Below are positions 43,062 to 54,136 of a stretch of DNA of 64,000 nucleotides, one piece after another. The notes below the pieces were generated by a model. That model searched no databases, was not told the DNA's origin, and was given only the letters and a program-made list of their open reading frames with translations. The stretch lies in contig MKWE01000014.1 in assembly GCA_001899585.1 (NCBI GenBank), positions 1-64,000 on the forward strand, written 5' to 3'. This DNA comes from Rhodospirillales bacterium 70-18 (lineage in GTDB: Bacteria > Pseudomonadota > Alphaproteobacteria > Acetobacterales > Acetobacteraceae). The position numbers and the translations under genes were made by a program. Position 1 is the first letter of the stretch, and each line of letters opens with the position of its first letter.

Positions 43062-44258
43062 TCAGTAGCCGAGCGGGTCCGGCAGGGCCGCCACCCATTG
43101 GCCGCCCTTCACCTCGGCCAGGAAGGACTCGTTGGAGCCCTGCCGCCGCTTCGGGCCATAGGTCATCGGCGGCGAGCCGAAGATGTCCTTGTAGTCTTTG
43201 ATGCTTTCCATGCCGGCGATGAAGCTGTCGAGATCGAGGTTGCGCCCGGCCTTCTTCAGCCCCTCGATCAGCAACTGCGCGCCGGTATAGCCGATCTGGG
43301 CGGCGAAATTCGGCTCCTTGCCGTAGCGGTCCATGTAGTGCTTGCGGAAGGCCTGCACCGCCGGGCGCGGGTCGTCCGGCTTGATGAACAGCACCGAGGT
43401 CATGCAGTAATACCCGTCGCTGACGCCCCCCGGCACCTCGGCCACCGCGGAATCATAGCTCGCCACCTGGCCGAGCATGTCCACCTTCCAGCCGGTCTTG
43501 CGCACCGCCGAGATGGCCTGCACCGTGTCGCGCACGATGGTGCCGAGCATGATGAGATCGCAATTGGCGTCGCGCAGTTTGGCGACCGAGGCGGTGAAGT
43601 CGGTGTCGGTCGGCTTGTGCGCGGTCTCGGCGGCCAGCTTGAGGTGCATCGCCTTCAACTGGTCGCGCACCCCGTCCATCACGTCGCGGCCGAAATCGGT
43701 GTCCTGGTACATCGCGCACAGCGTTTTCTTGCCGCGCTTTTCCACGAAGTATTTCAGCCCGGCGCGCATCTGGTCGTAGTACGACGAGGCCAGGCCGAAT
43801 TTCAGCCGGTTGAACGGCTCGTACATCGACCGGGCCGAGGTCAGCGGGAACATGTTCGGCACGCCTTTGGCGAGCTGGTCGGGCATCACCGCGTTGTTCA
43901 TCGGCGTGCCGCCATTGGCCACCAGCAGGAACACGCCGTCGCGGTTGATCAGCTTGTTGGCCGCCTGGATGGAACGCGGCACCTGGTACTGGTTGTCCTC
44001 GACGATGTAGCGGATCTTGCGGCCGTTGATGCCGCCGGCCGCGTTTACCTCGTCGAAGGCCATGCGATAGGCGTTGGAGTTGTTGACCCCCCACGCCACC
44101 GTCACCCCCGACAGGTCGGTATAGGTGCCGATGATGATCTCGGTGTCGGTCACCCCGCGCACGGCGGCGGCCGAAGCCGGCCCCGCCCACGCACCGGCGG
44201 CCAGCGCGAGCACCCCCGCCGCGACCCCGAACACCTGACGCAAGAGCATATGACGCAT
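43062..44258 (-). CDS. ABC transporter substrate-binding protein (branched-chain amino acid type, LivK family)
   Basis: A 398-residue periplasmic protein with a Sec signal peptide (hydrophobic residues about 8-26, cleavage near ASAAA). The mature start GVTDTEIIIGTYTDLSG and AFDEVNAAGGINGRKIRYIVEDNQY are diagnostic of the Peripla_BP_6 class. It lies 69 bp after the acyl-CoA synthetase gene, downstream of livHMGF, and is the probable substrate receptor of that importer. In this subclass the ligands are often aromatic or carboxylic acids rather than leucine; the ligand here is unknown. Confidence 0.9.
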   Translation of the reverse strand: MRHMLLRQVFGVAAGVLALAAGAWAGPASAAAVRGVTDTEIIIGTYTDLSGVTVAWGVNNSNAYRMAFDEVNAAGGINGRKIRYIVEDNQYQVPRSIQAANKLINRDGVFLLVANGGTPMNNAVMPDQLAKGVPNMFPLTSARSMYEPFNRLKFGLASSYYDQMRAGLKYFVEKRGKKTLCAMYQDTDFGRDVMDGVRDQLKAMHLKLAAETAHKPTDTDFTASVAKLRDANCDLIMLGTIVRDTVQAISAVRKTGWKVDMLGQVASYDSAVAEVPGGVSDGYYCMTSVLFIKPDDPRPAVQAFRKHYMDRYGKEPNFAAQIGYTGAQLLIEGLKKAGRNLDLDSFIAGMESIKDYKDIFGSPPMTYGPKRRQGSNESFLAEVKGGQWVAALPDPLGY

Positions 44259-44327
44259 CCGTCCCTCCTCCTTCGCGCCGATCTGTGTTCGGGGATGCGC
44301 ATCCCCATTCCGCGTGCCCGTCGGCGG

Positions 44328-46114
44328 TCAGGCGGCGCGGTATATGTCGTCGATCAGGTCGCCGTACTGGCCGAGCACGACGTGGCGCTTCAGCTTCATC
44401 AGCGGCGTCAGCTCGGGGTCTTCGGGTTCCAGCTTGCGGTCGATCAGGCGGATGGCGGCGATGGCGCCGGGGCCGGCGAGGCGCGCCACCTCGCGCCCGA
44501 TCAGCGCGCGCACCGCCTCGGCGGCGACCAGGCTGGCGAAGCCAGTGAAGGCCACGTTGTTGCCCTGCGCCCAGGCCTCCACGGTGTCGTGCTCGATCAT
44601 CACCAGGCAGGACAGGCTGGTCCGGCCGTCACCGACCACCACCGCATCGGCGATATAGGGGCTGAGCGTCAGCCGGTTCTCGATGGCGGCCGGGGCGACC
44701 CTGGCGCCGCCGGCGGTGACCAGCACCTCGCCGGTGCGGCCGTGCAGGTACAGCCAGCCATCGGCCATCTCGCCCAGGTCGCCGGTGTGCAGCCAGCCGT
44801 CGCGCAGCGCGGCCGCCGTCAGGTCGGGGCGGTTCCAGTAGCCGAGGCAGACCTGCGGGCCGCGCAGGAGTATCTCGCCCGCCTCGGACAGCCGCACCTC
44901 GCCCGGCGGCACCACCCGCCCGACGCTGCCCGGGCGCGCGGACCCGGCCGGCATCGCGCTCAGCAGCCCGCCGCATTCGGTCAGGCCGTAGACCTGGAGC
45001 AGCTCGATGCCGAGCGCGCGATACCAGCGGATCAGCTCCGGCGACACCGGAGCGGCGCCGACATGGGCGTGCCGCAGCCGGTCCAGCCCCATCGCCGCCC
45101 GCACCCGGCCCAGCACCAGGCGGCGGGCCAGCCAGCCGCAAGCGGCGACCCAGGGCGGGGCGCGCCGCCCGGCCAGCGCCGCATCCGCCGCGCGCAGCCC
45201 GGCCGCCAGGGCGATGCGGTACAGCGCGCCCTGCACCGGGGTGGCGCCGGCGGCGGCGATCGCCACCCCGGAATGCAGCTTCGCCCAGATGCGCGGGAAG
45301 GCCATCATCGCGGTCGGCCGCACCTCGCGCAGGTTCTCCGGCACGGTTTCCGCGCTCTCGACCAGGTTGGTCACGGTGCCGCTGTACAGCGCCTGGTAGT
45401 GGCCGAAGATGCGCTCGGCCATGTGGCACAGCGGCAGGAAGGCCAGCCGCTCGTCGCCCGGCCCCTGCCCGGTCAGCGCGGCGGCGGCGCGCACCACGGC
45501 GAGCACGTTGCGGTGGCTCAGCATCACGCCCTTCGGCGCGCCGGTGGCGCCGGCGGTATAGGCCAGCAGCGCCAGGTCGTCGGCACCGATGGCGGCCAGC
45601 CCCTGCTCCCAGTCATCCGCCCGCGCGTCGCCGGTGGCGGCGAACACCTCCAGGCTGTCGCACATCGGGTCGGCGAAGTCGCGCAGGCCCTTCATGTCGA
45701 AGACCACGATCCGCCGCAGCGCCGGGCAGGCATCGCGGACCTGCAGCGCCTTGTCGAGCTGCTCCTCGTTCTCGACGAACAGCAGCACGGCGCCGCTGTC
45801 GCGCAGCACGCCGGCCACGGTCGCGGCCGGATCGGTGGGATACAGCCCGACCGACACGCCGCCCGCGCCCAATATGCCCAGGTCGGCGCAGATCCAGTCC
45901 ACCCCGGCCTCGGCCAGCACCGCCGCGCGCTCGCCGGGGCGCAGCCCGGCCTGCTTCAGCGCCATGCCGATGCGCCGGGCGCGGGCGCCCAGCTCCGCCC
46001 AGCTCACCGCGCCCCAGATGCCGCGGTCCTTCTTGCGCAGCGCGGTCTGCGGCCCGCGCGCCCGCACGCGCTGCCAGACCATCGCCGGGATGCTGGCGGC
46101 CTCGGGATGCGCGT

Positions 46115-46124
<10 letters not shown>
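44328..46124 (-). CDS. long-chain acyl-CoA synthetase-like protein (FAA1 type) with altered phosphate loop
   Basis: A 598-residue AMP-binding protein. The family order is clear: VSWAELGARARRIGMALKQ at the start, VYGLTECGG, LHTGDLGEMADGWLYLHGRTGEVLVTAGG, and the C-terminal LTPLMKLKR with the catalytic Lys. The phosphate-binding loop reads AYTAGATGAPKG instead of the usual YTSGTTG-x-PKG. Two hydroxyl residues are therefore replaced by Ala, which may reduce or alter activity. The start overlaps the livF stop by 10 bp. Such synthetases often sit inside LivHMGF operons and probably activate the imported acid. Confidence 0.88.
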
Positions 46125-46884
<760 letters not shown>

Positions 46885-46888
<4 letters not shown>

Positions 46889-47649
46889 GGCTCGCCCCCG
46901 ATATAGGCGCGGATCACCTCGGGGTCGCCCTGCACCTCCGCCGAGGTGCCGAGCGCCAGCACCCGGCCCTGGTTCAGCGCCATCACCCGGTCCGACACCG
47001 CGTGCACCAGCTTCATGTCGTGCTCCACCATGATGATGGTGATGCCGAGGTCCTTCTTGATGTCCTCGATCCAGAACGCCATCTCCTCGGTCTCCTCGAC
47101 ATTGAGGCCGGAGGACGGCTCGTCCAGCAGCAGCAGCTTCGGCTCGGTGCACAGCGCGCGGCCGAGCTCGATCACCTTGCGCACGCCGTAGGGCAGGTTG
47201 GCGATCAGCTGGTCGCGGTGGCGTTGCAGGCCGAGGAAGGCGATCACGTCCTCCACCCGCGCCCGGTGCTCGATCTCGGCGCGGCGGACCGAGGGCAGGA
47301 AGCCGAGCTGCGCCAGCATGCCCACCCGCGCATGGCGGTGCCGGCCGATCAGCAGGTTCTGCAGCACCGAGGCATTGGCGAACAGCTCAATGTTCTGGAA
47401 GGTGCGCGCGATGCCGAGCCCGGCCACGCGATGCGCCGGCACGCGGGTGATGTCCTGGCCGTCGAAATGCAGACTGCCCTGGCTCGGCTGGTAGATGCGG
47501 CTGATCAGGTTGAAGATGGTGGTCTTGCCGGCGCCGTTCGGGCCGATGATGCTGAACACCTCGCCCTGCCGCACGTCGAAACTGACCCCCTCCACGGCGC
47601 GGATGCCGCCGAAGCGGATGCCGATGTCGCTGGCCGCGAACAGGCTCAC
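46885..47649 (-). CDS. livG: branched-chain-type ABC transporter ATPase LivG
   Basis: A 254-residue ATPase starting with GTG at 47649, overlapping the livM stop (GTGA). LivG marks are IRFGGIRAVEGVSFDVRQGEV, Walker A GPNGAGKTT, IARTFQNIELFANASVLQNL, signature region LPYGVRKVIELGRAL, Walker B LLLLDEPSSGLN and IIMVEHDMKLVHAVSDRV. It pairs with LivF to drive the LivHM pore. Confidence 0.93.
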
Positions 47650-48731
47650 CGCAGGCGCTCCGACCTGGCGTAGCTTTTCTGCCGCCGGAAGCCGACGCGG
47701 CGATGCAGCGGGAACTCGCCGACATAGCGCTTCAGCTTCAGCCAGCGGCCGTTGATGCCGGTCGGTTCGAACAGGATCACCAGCACCAGGATCAGGCCGA
47801 ACAGCGACGGCTCCAGCCCCGGCATGCGGCCCAGCCCGAATGGCAGGTCGTCGCGTACCAGGGCGATCGCCTGCGGCAGCAGCCGCATGAACATCGCCCC
47901 GAAAATCGCCCCGTGCAGCGAGCCGAGGCCGCCGATGAACACGATCGTCACCAACTGGATCGACAGCAGGATGTCGAACGAATCGGGCGCCAGGTAGCGC
48001 ACGTAATGCGCGAACAGCGCGCCCGCCAGCCCGGTGATGCCGGCGCTGAGCCCGAAGGCGATGGCCTTGTACAGCGCCAGATGGATGCCCATGCTCTGCG
48101 CCGAGATCTCGCTGTCGCGGATAGCGACGAAGGCCCGGCCCATCGGCGCACGCAGCAGGTTCATCACCAGCCACAGCACGAACACCAGCACCACGAGCGA
48201 CAGATAATAGGTGCCGGTGGCGCCGGCGATCTCCACGCCGAGGATGCTCGGCGTCTTCACCGCGAAACCGTCGAACCCGCCGGTGACCGAATCCCATTTC
48301 TGCAGCACGGTGCCGACGATGCTGCCGAACGCCAGCGTGGCGATCGCCAGGTACAGCCCGCTCATCCGCAATGTGGGCACCCCGATCGCCACCCCGGCCA
48401 GCCCGGCCAGCAGCCCCGCCGCTGGCAGGGTGAGCACGAACGGCACGCCGCGCGCCAGCAGGATGGCGTTGGTGTAGGCGCCGATGCCCAGGAACGCCGC
48501 GTGACCCAGGCTGATCAGCCCAGTATAGCCGGTCAGCAGCATCAGCCCGACGCCGGCGATGGCGAACACGAACAGCCCGGCCAGTTCGCCCACGTAGAAT
48601 TCGCCCAGCACCGCCGGGACCAGCAGCAGCGCCGCCAGCAGCAGCGCGTAGCACAGCGCGCCGGCCGGGCTGCGCCACAGGGTGAGGTCCTGCTCGTAGC
48701 GGGTCTTGAAGATGGCGCGCATGTCCGTCAC
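47646..48731 (-). CDS. livM: branched-chain-type ABC transporter permease LivM
   Basis: A 361-residue permease with about ten hydrophobic segments. Diagnostic LivM features are GYTGLISLGHAAFLGIGAY, GLYLAIATLAFGSIV, and FIGGLGSLHGAIFGAMFM. Two starts are plausible: GTG at 48729-48731, which overlaps the livH stop by 4 bp like other junctions here, and an ATG three codons further in. The C-terminus is basic and cytoplasmic. Confidence 0.92.
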   Translation of the reverse strand: MTDMRAIFKTRYEQDLTLWRSPAGALCYALLLAALLLVPAVLGEFYVGELAGLFVFAIAGVGLMLLTGYTGLISLGHAAFLGIGAYTNAILLARGVPFVLTLPAAGLLAGLAGVAIGVPTLRMSGLYLAIATLAFGSIVGTVLQKWDSVTGGFDGFAVKTPSILGVEIAGATGTYYLSLVVLVFVLWLVMNLLRAPMGRAFVAIRDSEISAQSMGIHLALYKAIAFGLSAGITGLAGALFAHYVRYLAPDSFDILLSIQLVTIVFIGGLGSLHGAIFGAMFMRLLPQAIALVRDDLPFGLGRMPGLEPSLFGLILVLVILFEPTGINGRWLKLKRYVGEFPLHRRVGFRRQKSYARSERLR

Positions 48732-49609
48732 ACCCGCTTGCGGATCGTCTGGCCGAACAAGCCCTGCGGCCGCAGGATCAGCACCGCCAGCAGCACGATG
48801 TTGGAGGTGACCTCCTGGAACCCGGCCGGCAGGAAATAGCCGGAAAGCTGCTCCACGATGCCCACCACCACGCCGCCGACCAGCGCGCCGGGAATGCTGC
48901 CGAAGCCGCCGAGCACCGCCGCCGCGAAGGCTTTGAAGCCGAGCATCCCCATGTTCACGTCGATCATCGACACCGGCGACAGCAGCACGGCGGCCACCGC
49001 CGCCACTCCCGCGCTGATCGCCCAGATCAGCGAGAATACCCGGCGCACCGGAATGCCCATGTAGTAGGCCGCCAACTGGTTCTGCGAGGCGGCCTGCATG
49101 GCGATGCCCAGGCGGGTGCGGCTGAAGAACACGTACAGCACGCCGCACAGCAGCACCGTACCGACGATGATGGACAGATTGTCCATCCCCAGCACCATCC
49201 GGCCCGAGCCGACCACCTTGTTGGTGAACGGGGTGGCGAACCCCACCGCGTCATAACCCCAGGTATAGCCGGCCACCGCGCGGAATATGAACGCCAGCCC
49301 CAGGGTCAGCATCACCACCGCGAATTGCGGCTGGCCGATCACCCGGCGCAGGATCAGCGCATCCAGCAGGAAGCCAAACGCCGCGGTGATGGCGACGGTC
49401 AGCACGAAGCCGACCCAGTAATTCATGCCGAGCTTGACGATCATCGTATAGGCGATGAAGCCGCCGATCATCATGATTTCGCCCTGGGCGAAGTTCACCA
49501 TCTCGGTGGCCTTGTAGATCAGCACGAAACCGAGCGCGATCAACCCGTAGATACAGCCGGCGGCCGTACCGTTGATGACGAGTTGCAGCAGCCGAACGGC
49601 ATCGTCCAT
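48728..49609 (-). CDS. livH: branched-chain-type ABC transporter permease LivH
   Basis: A 293-residue permease, first gene of the liv operon. Typical features are LQLVINGTAAGCIYGLIALGFVLIYKATEMVNFAQGE at the N-terminus, RTRLGIAMQAASQNQLAAYYMGIPV, and KAFAAAVLGGFGSIPGALVGG. GGGGGAGG lies about 12 nt before the ATG. Transcription probably begins in the 116-bp gap downstream of the acyl-CoA dehydrogenase genes, which holds an AT-rich patch (49665-49685). Confidence 0.93.
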   Translation of the reverse strand: MDDAVRLLQLVINGTAAGCIYGLIALGFVLIYKATEMVNFAQGEIMMIGGFIAYTMIVKLGMNYWVGFVLTVAITAAFGFLLDALILRRVIGQPQFAVVMLTLGLAFIFRAVAGYTWGYDAVGFATPFTNKVVGSGRMVLGMDNLSIIVGTVLLCGVLYVFFSRTRLGIAMQAASQNQLAAYYMGIPVRRVFSLIWAISAGVAAVAAVLLSPVSMIDVNMGMLGFKAFAAAVLGGFGSIPGALVGGVVVGIVEQLSGYFLPAGFQEVTSNIVLLAVLILRPQGLFGQTIRKRV

Positions 49610-49724
49610 CCGCAGCCGGCCTCCCCCGCACCTGGCCTTTCGGCGGCCGGGCGTTATGCTTATTTATTTCCAAACTGTGGCGGTCGATACGCGCTCCGTC
49701 AATCAGGGATTTCAACCATGGCGT

Positions 49725-50861
49725 TCAACGCACCGTGGCGGCAATTCGTTGCAGATGATGGGCGCTGTCACCGAAGCTGTGCTCGAACACCATGGCGCGG
49801 CGGAAGTAATGGCCGACGGCGTATTCCTCGGTCATGCCGATGCCGCCGTGCAGTTGCACCGCGTTCTGGCTGACGAAGCGCGCCGCCTGCCCGACCGCGA
49901 GCTTCACCATCGAGATCGCGCGCGCCCGCTCGGCATCGTCCGGCTCGTCCAGCGTCATCGCCGCCAGCATCGCCATGCTGCGCGCCTGCTCCAGTTCCAC
50001 CAGCATCTCGGCCAGGCGGTGCTGCACCACCTGGTTGCTGCCGATCGGCTTGCCGAATTGCTGGCGCGTCTTGGCGTAGTCCAGCGTCATGGCGTGCATC
50101 GCCTCCATGGCGCCCACCATCTCGGCCGCCATCGCGGCGATGCCCGCCTCGGTGATCCGCTCCACCAGCGCCAGCCCGCCATCCACCGGCCCAAGCACCG
50201 CATCGGCGCCCACCCGCACGCCGGACAGGGAAATCTCGGCCGCCCTCATGCCATCATGCAGCGCATAGCCGCGCCGCGCCACGCCCGCCGCCGCCGCGTC
50301 GACCAGGAACAGGGTGATGCCCCCGGCGTCGCAGCGATCCCCGGCGGTGCGCGCGCTGACCACCAGCCGGTCGGCGCAATCGCCATGGAACACCACGCTC
50401 TTGGCGCCTTCCAGCACCCAGCCGGCGCCGTCGCGCGCCGCCGTGGTCAGCACGTCGGACAGGTCGTAGCGCGCCTGCCGCTCGCCATGCGCGAACGCCA
50501 GCTTCAGGCTGCCGTCGATCACCCGCGGCAACAGCTCCGCCTGCTGCGCGGCCGTGCCGCCGTGGCGCAGCGCGGCACCCCCCAGCACCACGCTGGCCAG
50601 GAACGGCTCCAGCACCAGCGACCGGCCGAACGCCTCCATCACCATCATCACGTCCACCGCGCCGCCGCCGAAGCCGCCATGCGCCTCGGCGAACGGCACC
50701 CCGAGCAGACCAAGCTCGGCGTACTGCTCCCACAGCGCGGCACTCCAGCCGGAGCCCTCCTTCAAATAGAGGCGGCGCGCGTCGAAGGTGTAGCGGTCGG
50801 ACAGCAGCCGCGCCACGCTGTCGGCCAGCATGCGCTGGTCGTCGGAATATTCGAAATCCAT
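49725..50861 (-). CDS. acyl-CoA dehydrogenase (smaller partner of a pair)
   Basis: A 378-residue FAD enzyme oxidising acyl-CoA to enoyl-CoA. Family features are FEYSDDQRMLADSVARLL, a helical N-terminal domain, the central barrel (VVFHGDCADRLVVSART), RQQFGKPIGSNQVVQHRLAEM, and the C-terminal AVQLHGGIGMTEEYAVGHYFRRA. The start overlaps the other acyl-CoA dehydrogenase by 1 bp (TGATG). Such pairs can form mixed heteromers for bulky acyl-CoAs, as known for the actinobacterial ChsE-type enzymes. Here that is inference. Confidence 0.92.
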   Translation of the reverse strand: MDFEYSDDQRMLADSVARLLSDRYTFDARRLYLKEGSGWSAALWEQYAELGLLGVPFAEAHGGFGGGAVDVMMVMEAFGRSLVLEPFLASVVLGGAALRHGGTAAQQAELLPRVIDGSLKLAFAHGERQARYDLSDVLTTAARDGAGWVLEGAKSVVFHGDCADRLVVSARTAGDRCDAGGITLFLVDAAAAGVARRGYALHDGMRAAEISLSGVRVGADAVLGPVDGGLALVERITEAGIAAMAAEMVGAMEAMHAMTLDYAKTRQQFGKPIGSNQVVQHRLAEMLVELEQARSMAMLAAMTLDEPDDAERARAISMVKLAVGQAARFVSQNAVQLHGGIGMTEEYAVGHYFRRAMVFEHSFGDSAHHLQRIAATVR

Positions 50862-52081
50862 CAGAGCCCCAGCACCGCTTTGGTGAGAATATTCTTCTGG
50901 ATCTCGTTCGATCCGCCATAGATCGAGGCCGCCCGCAGGAACAGGTATGGCACTGCCGCCCGCGCCGCCCAGTCCGGCCCCGGCACCGGCTCGTTGGGCG
51001 GCGGCTCGCCCCCCAGCGCTGCCAGTTCGCGCGCCCAGGCCGGCATGGCCAGCGGCCCCGCCGCGTCCATAACCAGTTCGGTCGCCGCCTGCTGTAATTC
51101 GGTGCCCTTGATCTTCAGGATCGAGGAGAACGGGTCCGGCTTGCCATCGGCGCGCTTGCCGCCGGCCGAGACCACGCGAAGCTGCGTCAGTTCCAGCGCC
51201 TTGATCTCGGTTTCCAGCCGCGCCACGCGCTGGCGGAACCCCTCGTCCTCGATCAGCGCCCGCCCGCCGGCGCGCGTCTCGCGGGCGATCTGCTTGGCGA
51301 AATCCACCCGCTCGCGCGACTTGCCCAGCCGCGCGATGCCGGTGCGCTCGTTGCCGAGCAGGAACTTGGCCACGTCCCAGCCGCGGTTCTCCTCGCCTAC
51401 CCGCTGCTCCACCGGCACGCGCACGTCGTCGAAGAACACCTCGTTCAGATGGTGGCTGCCGTCGATCGAGATGATCGGCCGCACCGTGATGCCGGGCGTT
51501 TTCATGTCGATCAGCAGGAACGATATCCCCTCCTGCCGCTTGGCCGCCTGCGGGTTGGTGCGCACCAGGGCGAAGATCCAGTCGGCGTTATGCGCCGTCG
51601 AGGTCCAGATCTTCTGCCCGTTCACCACATATTCGTCGCCCTCGCGCTTCGCCGAGGTCTTCAGCGAGGCCAAGTCCGAGCCCGCCCCCGGCTCCGAGAA
51701 GCCCTGGCACCACCAGTCGTCCAGGTTGGCGGCGCGCGCCAGGAACCGCGCCTTCTGCGCCGGCGTGCCGAACTGGATCAGCACCGGCCCGATCATGGTG
51801 ATGTTGAAGCTGAGCAGTTCCGGCGCCGGCGCCAGCAGGTTCTCCTCCAGGAAGATCATCCGCTGCACCGCGCTCCAGCCCGGCCCGCCGTGCTCCTTCG
51901 GCCAGGAATACGCGGCCCAGCCCTTCGCGTTCAGGATGCGCTGCCAGGCGACGGTGTCCTCCTTGCGCGGCGCATGGCCCAGACGCAGCCGCTCGCGCGT
52001 GTCGGCCGGCAGCCTGTCGCGGATGAAGGCGCGCACCTCCTCGCGGAACGCGGCTTCCGCATCGGTGAAGCGCAGGTCCAT
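50861..52081 (-). CDS. acyl-CoA dehydrogenase (larger partner of a pair)
   Basis: A 406-residue acyl-CoA dehydrogenase. Visible features are LRFTDAEAAFREEVRAFI, KGWAAYSWPKEHGGPGWSAVQRMIFLEE, GFSEPGAGSDLASLKTSAKREGDEYVVNGQKIWTS (FAD and substrate contacts), and the ending IYGGSNEIQKNILTKAVLGL. AGGAGG lies directly upstream of the ATG. It is the first gene of the pair and divergent from the glycosidase-like gene at 52212. Confidence 0.93.
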   Translation of the reverse strand: MDLRFTDAEAAFREEVRAFIRDRLPADTRERLRLGHAPRKEDTVAWQRILNAKGWAAYSWPKEHGGPGWSAVQRMIFLEENLLAPAPELLSFNITMIGPVLIQFGTPAQKARFLARAANLDDWWCQGFSEPGAGSDLASLKTSAKREGDEYVVNGQKIWTSTAHNADWIFALVRTNPQAAKRQEGISFLLIDMKTPGITVRPIISIDGSHHLNEVFFDDVRVPVEQRVGEENRGWDVAKFLLGNERTGIARLGKSRERVDFAKQIARETRAGGRALIEDEGFRQRVARLETEIKALELTQLRVVSAGGKRADGKPDPFSSILKIKGTELQQAATELVMDAAGPLAMPAWARELAALGGEPPPNEPVPGPDWAARAAVPYLFLRAASIYGGSNEIQKNILTKAVLGL

Positions 52082-52211
52082 GGCGGTCCTCCTGGCTGGG
52101 CGCGCTGATGGCCGCGCCTCATGGTTGGTTGCAGTATGTTGCGCCCGCACCCGCCCGACAAGGCGAAACGACCGGCTGGCGGCAGGGCGCGCGCCTGGCT
52201 AGGCTGGTGAG

Positions 52212-53240
52212 ATGTCGCAGACCCACCTTGCCATCGCGGCCGAGCGCTTCCTCCTGAACGGCGTGCCGACCCACGCCGGGCGCCGCTTTCGGGCCCGCGC
52301 CCTGGACGGGATGCTGTTCGTCTCGCGCATGGCCAACGCCATCGCCGACGACCACAATCCGGCCACCGCCGGCGCCTGGGCCTATGCCGACGGGCCGTGG
52401 AGCGCGGCCCGCAACACCCGCGAATTCATCGCCGCCCTGCCCTCCTATCGGCGCTGCGGGCTGGACGCGGTGGCGATCAACCTGCAAGGCGGCAGCCCGC
52501 AGGGCTATAGCTGGCACCAGCCATGGCAACTCTCCGGCTTCATGGCTGACGGCACTCCCCGGCCCGACACACTCGGCCGGCTCGCCGATGTGCTGGCCGC
52601 CGCCGACACGCTCGGCATGGTGGTCAACCTGGGCCTGTTCTACGGCCGCGCCACGCAGGACCTGGCTGGCGAGGCGGCCGTGCTGCGGGCCGCCGCGGAA
52701 ACCGCCGATTGGCTCGCCGCCCGCAACGTCGACAACGTCATCCTCGAGATCGGCAACGAGATCGACAACGCCGCCTTCACCCACGCCGTCCTCCAGCCGC
52801 CGCGCGTGCGCACGCTGATCGACCTGATCCGCACCCGCACCGCCGGGCACATCCCCATCAGCACCAGCTTCAACGGCGGCGTGGTGCCGCCCGACCACCT
52901 GCTCGCCGCCTGCGACTATGTGCTGCTGCACGGCAACAACGTCGACCACCCGGACGGCATTCGCGCCCAGGTCGCCGCCGTGCGCGCCAGCGCCGCCTGG
53001 CGCGGCACGCCGATCCTGTACAACGAGGACGATCATTACGATTTCGACGCCGCCGACAACAACATGTTCGCGGCCATCGAAAGCGGCGCCGGCTGGGGCT
53101 TCTTCGACTATCGCCGCATCCGCGAACGCTTTACCGACGGCTTCCAGAGCCTGCCGGTCGACTGGACCATCGCCTCGCCCCGCAAGCGTGGCTTCTTTAC
53201 CCGCCTGGCCGAGGTCACCGGCGCCACTCCGCCCCCCTGA
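52212..53240 (+). CDS. glycoside hydrolase-like TIM-barrel protein (clan GH-A pattern)
   Basis: A 342-residue protein without a clear signal peptide. [11 protein letters not shown] places Glu183 after Asn, as for the acid/base of clan GH-A enzymes. A second Glu (E272) at the end of a strand in [13 protein letters not shown] fits the nucleophile position. [14 protein letters not shown] and [11 protein letters not shown] are further barrel strands. The substrate is unknown, and no carbohydrate genes flank it. The ribosome-binding site is weak. Confidence 0.7.
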   Translation: MSQTHLAIAAERFLLNGVPTHAGRRFRARALDGMLFVSRMANAIADDHNPATAGAWAYADGPWSAARNTREFIAALPSYRRCGLDAVAINLQGGSPQGYSWHQPWQLSGFMADGTPRPDTLGRLADVLAAADTLGMVVNLGLFYGRATQDLAGEAAVLRAAAETADWLAARNVDNVILEIGNEIDNAAFTHAVLQPPRVRTLIDLIRTRTAGHIPISTSFNGGVVPPDHLLAACDYVLLHGNNVDHPDGIRAQVAAVRASAAWRGTPILYNEDDHYDFDAADNNMFAAIESGAGWGFFDYRRIRERFTDGFQSLPVDWTIASPRKRGFFTRLAEVTGATPPP

Positions 53241-53311
53241 TCGGGATGGCCCGCGCCTTGCCCGCCGGCGGCGCTTGGCTATGCTACCGATGACCCACAA
53301 GGAGAGCGGCG

Positions 53312-53590
53312 ATGGGCCTGCGCCTGCGCAAAAGCATCAGATTGCTGCCCGGCCTGCGGGTGAACCTCAGCAAGTCCGGGGCCTCGGTCAGCGTCGGCGG
53401 GCGCGGCTTCACCACCAATTTCGGCCGGAACGGCGCGCGCACCACGATCGGCCTGCCCGGCAGCGGCGTCAGCTACACCACCCCCACCTCACCCTGGGGA
53501 GCGCCCGCGCCACGCCGCGGCGGCGTCACCCTCGGCATCGTGGTCTCGGTGGCCGCCGCCGTGCTGGCCCTGCTGCTGTTCGCGCGATGA
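53312..53590 (+). CDS. DUF4236 domain protein
   Basis: A 92-residue protein. The first 55 residues are the DUF4236 motif ([23 protein letters not shown], then [31 protein letters not shown]). They are followed by a Pro-rich linker and one C-terminal membrane helix (about 70-91). AAGGAGAG precedes the ATG. Function is unknown. The stop overlaps the next start by 4 bp. Confidence 0.9.
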   Translation: MGLRLRKSIRLLPGLRVNLSKSGASVSVGGRGFTTNFGRNGARTTIGLPGSGVSYTTPTSPWGAPAPRRGGVTLGIVVSVAAAVLALLLFAR

Positions 53591-54072
53591 TCGACCAGGC
53601 GATCCTGGATCGCGCCGAGTCCCTGCTCGCCGCCTGCCGCACCGCCGGCCTGACGCTCGCCACCGCCGAAAGCTGCACCGGCGGCCTGATCGCCGCGACG
53701 CTGACCGCCATCGCCGGCAGTTCGGACGTGGTCGATCGCGGTTTCGTCACCTATTCCAACGCCGCCAAGACCGACCTGCTCGGCGTCCCTCCCGCCCTCA
53801 TCACCGCGAACGGCGCGGTCAGCGAGCCGGTCGCCCGCGCCATGGCCGAGGGCGCGCTGGCCCGCTCGCCGGCCGACATCACCGTCGCGGTCACCGGCGT
53901 CGCCGGCCCGGGCGGCGGCAGCGTGGAAAAGCCGGTGGGGCTGGTATGGTTCGGCTGCGCCCGCAAAGGCAGGCCAACTGTCACGGAAAGTCATATCTTC
54001 CCCGGCAACCGAACGGACATTCGCCGCGCCACCGTGGCGCGGGCATTACAACTGGTTGCCGCCGCGATTTGA
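53587..54072 (+). CDS. pncC: CinA-family nicotinamide-nucleotide amidohydrolase (PncC-like)
   Basis: A 161-residue CinA C-terminal domain protein. [45 protein letters not shown] is the catalytic and most conserved part, followed by [13 protein letters not shown] and [21 protein letters not shown]. It deamidates nicotinamide mononucleotide in the NAD salvage cycle. The start overlaps the DUF4236 gene by 4 bp. Confidence 0.93.
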   Translation: MIDQAILDRAESLLAACRTAGLTLATAESCTGGLIAATLTAIAGSSDVVDRGFVTYSNAAKTDLLGVPPALITANGAVSEPVARAMAEGALARSPADITVAVTGVAGPGGGSVEKPVGLVWFGCARKGRPTVTESHIFPGNRTDIRRATVARALQLVAAAI

Positions 54073-54136
54073 GTCGAGACCCAGCGTTGACCCGCCGGCC
54101 ACCGATCGATTAGAGAAGAATGCGCAAGGAGTTTTG

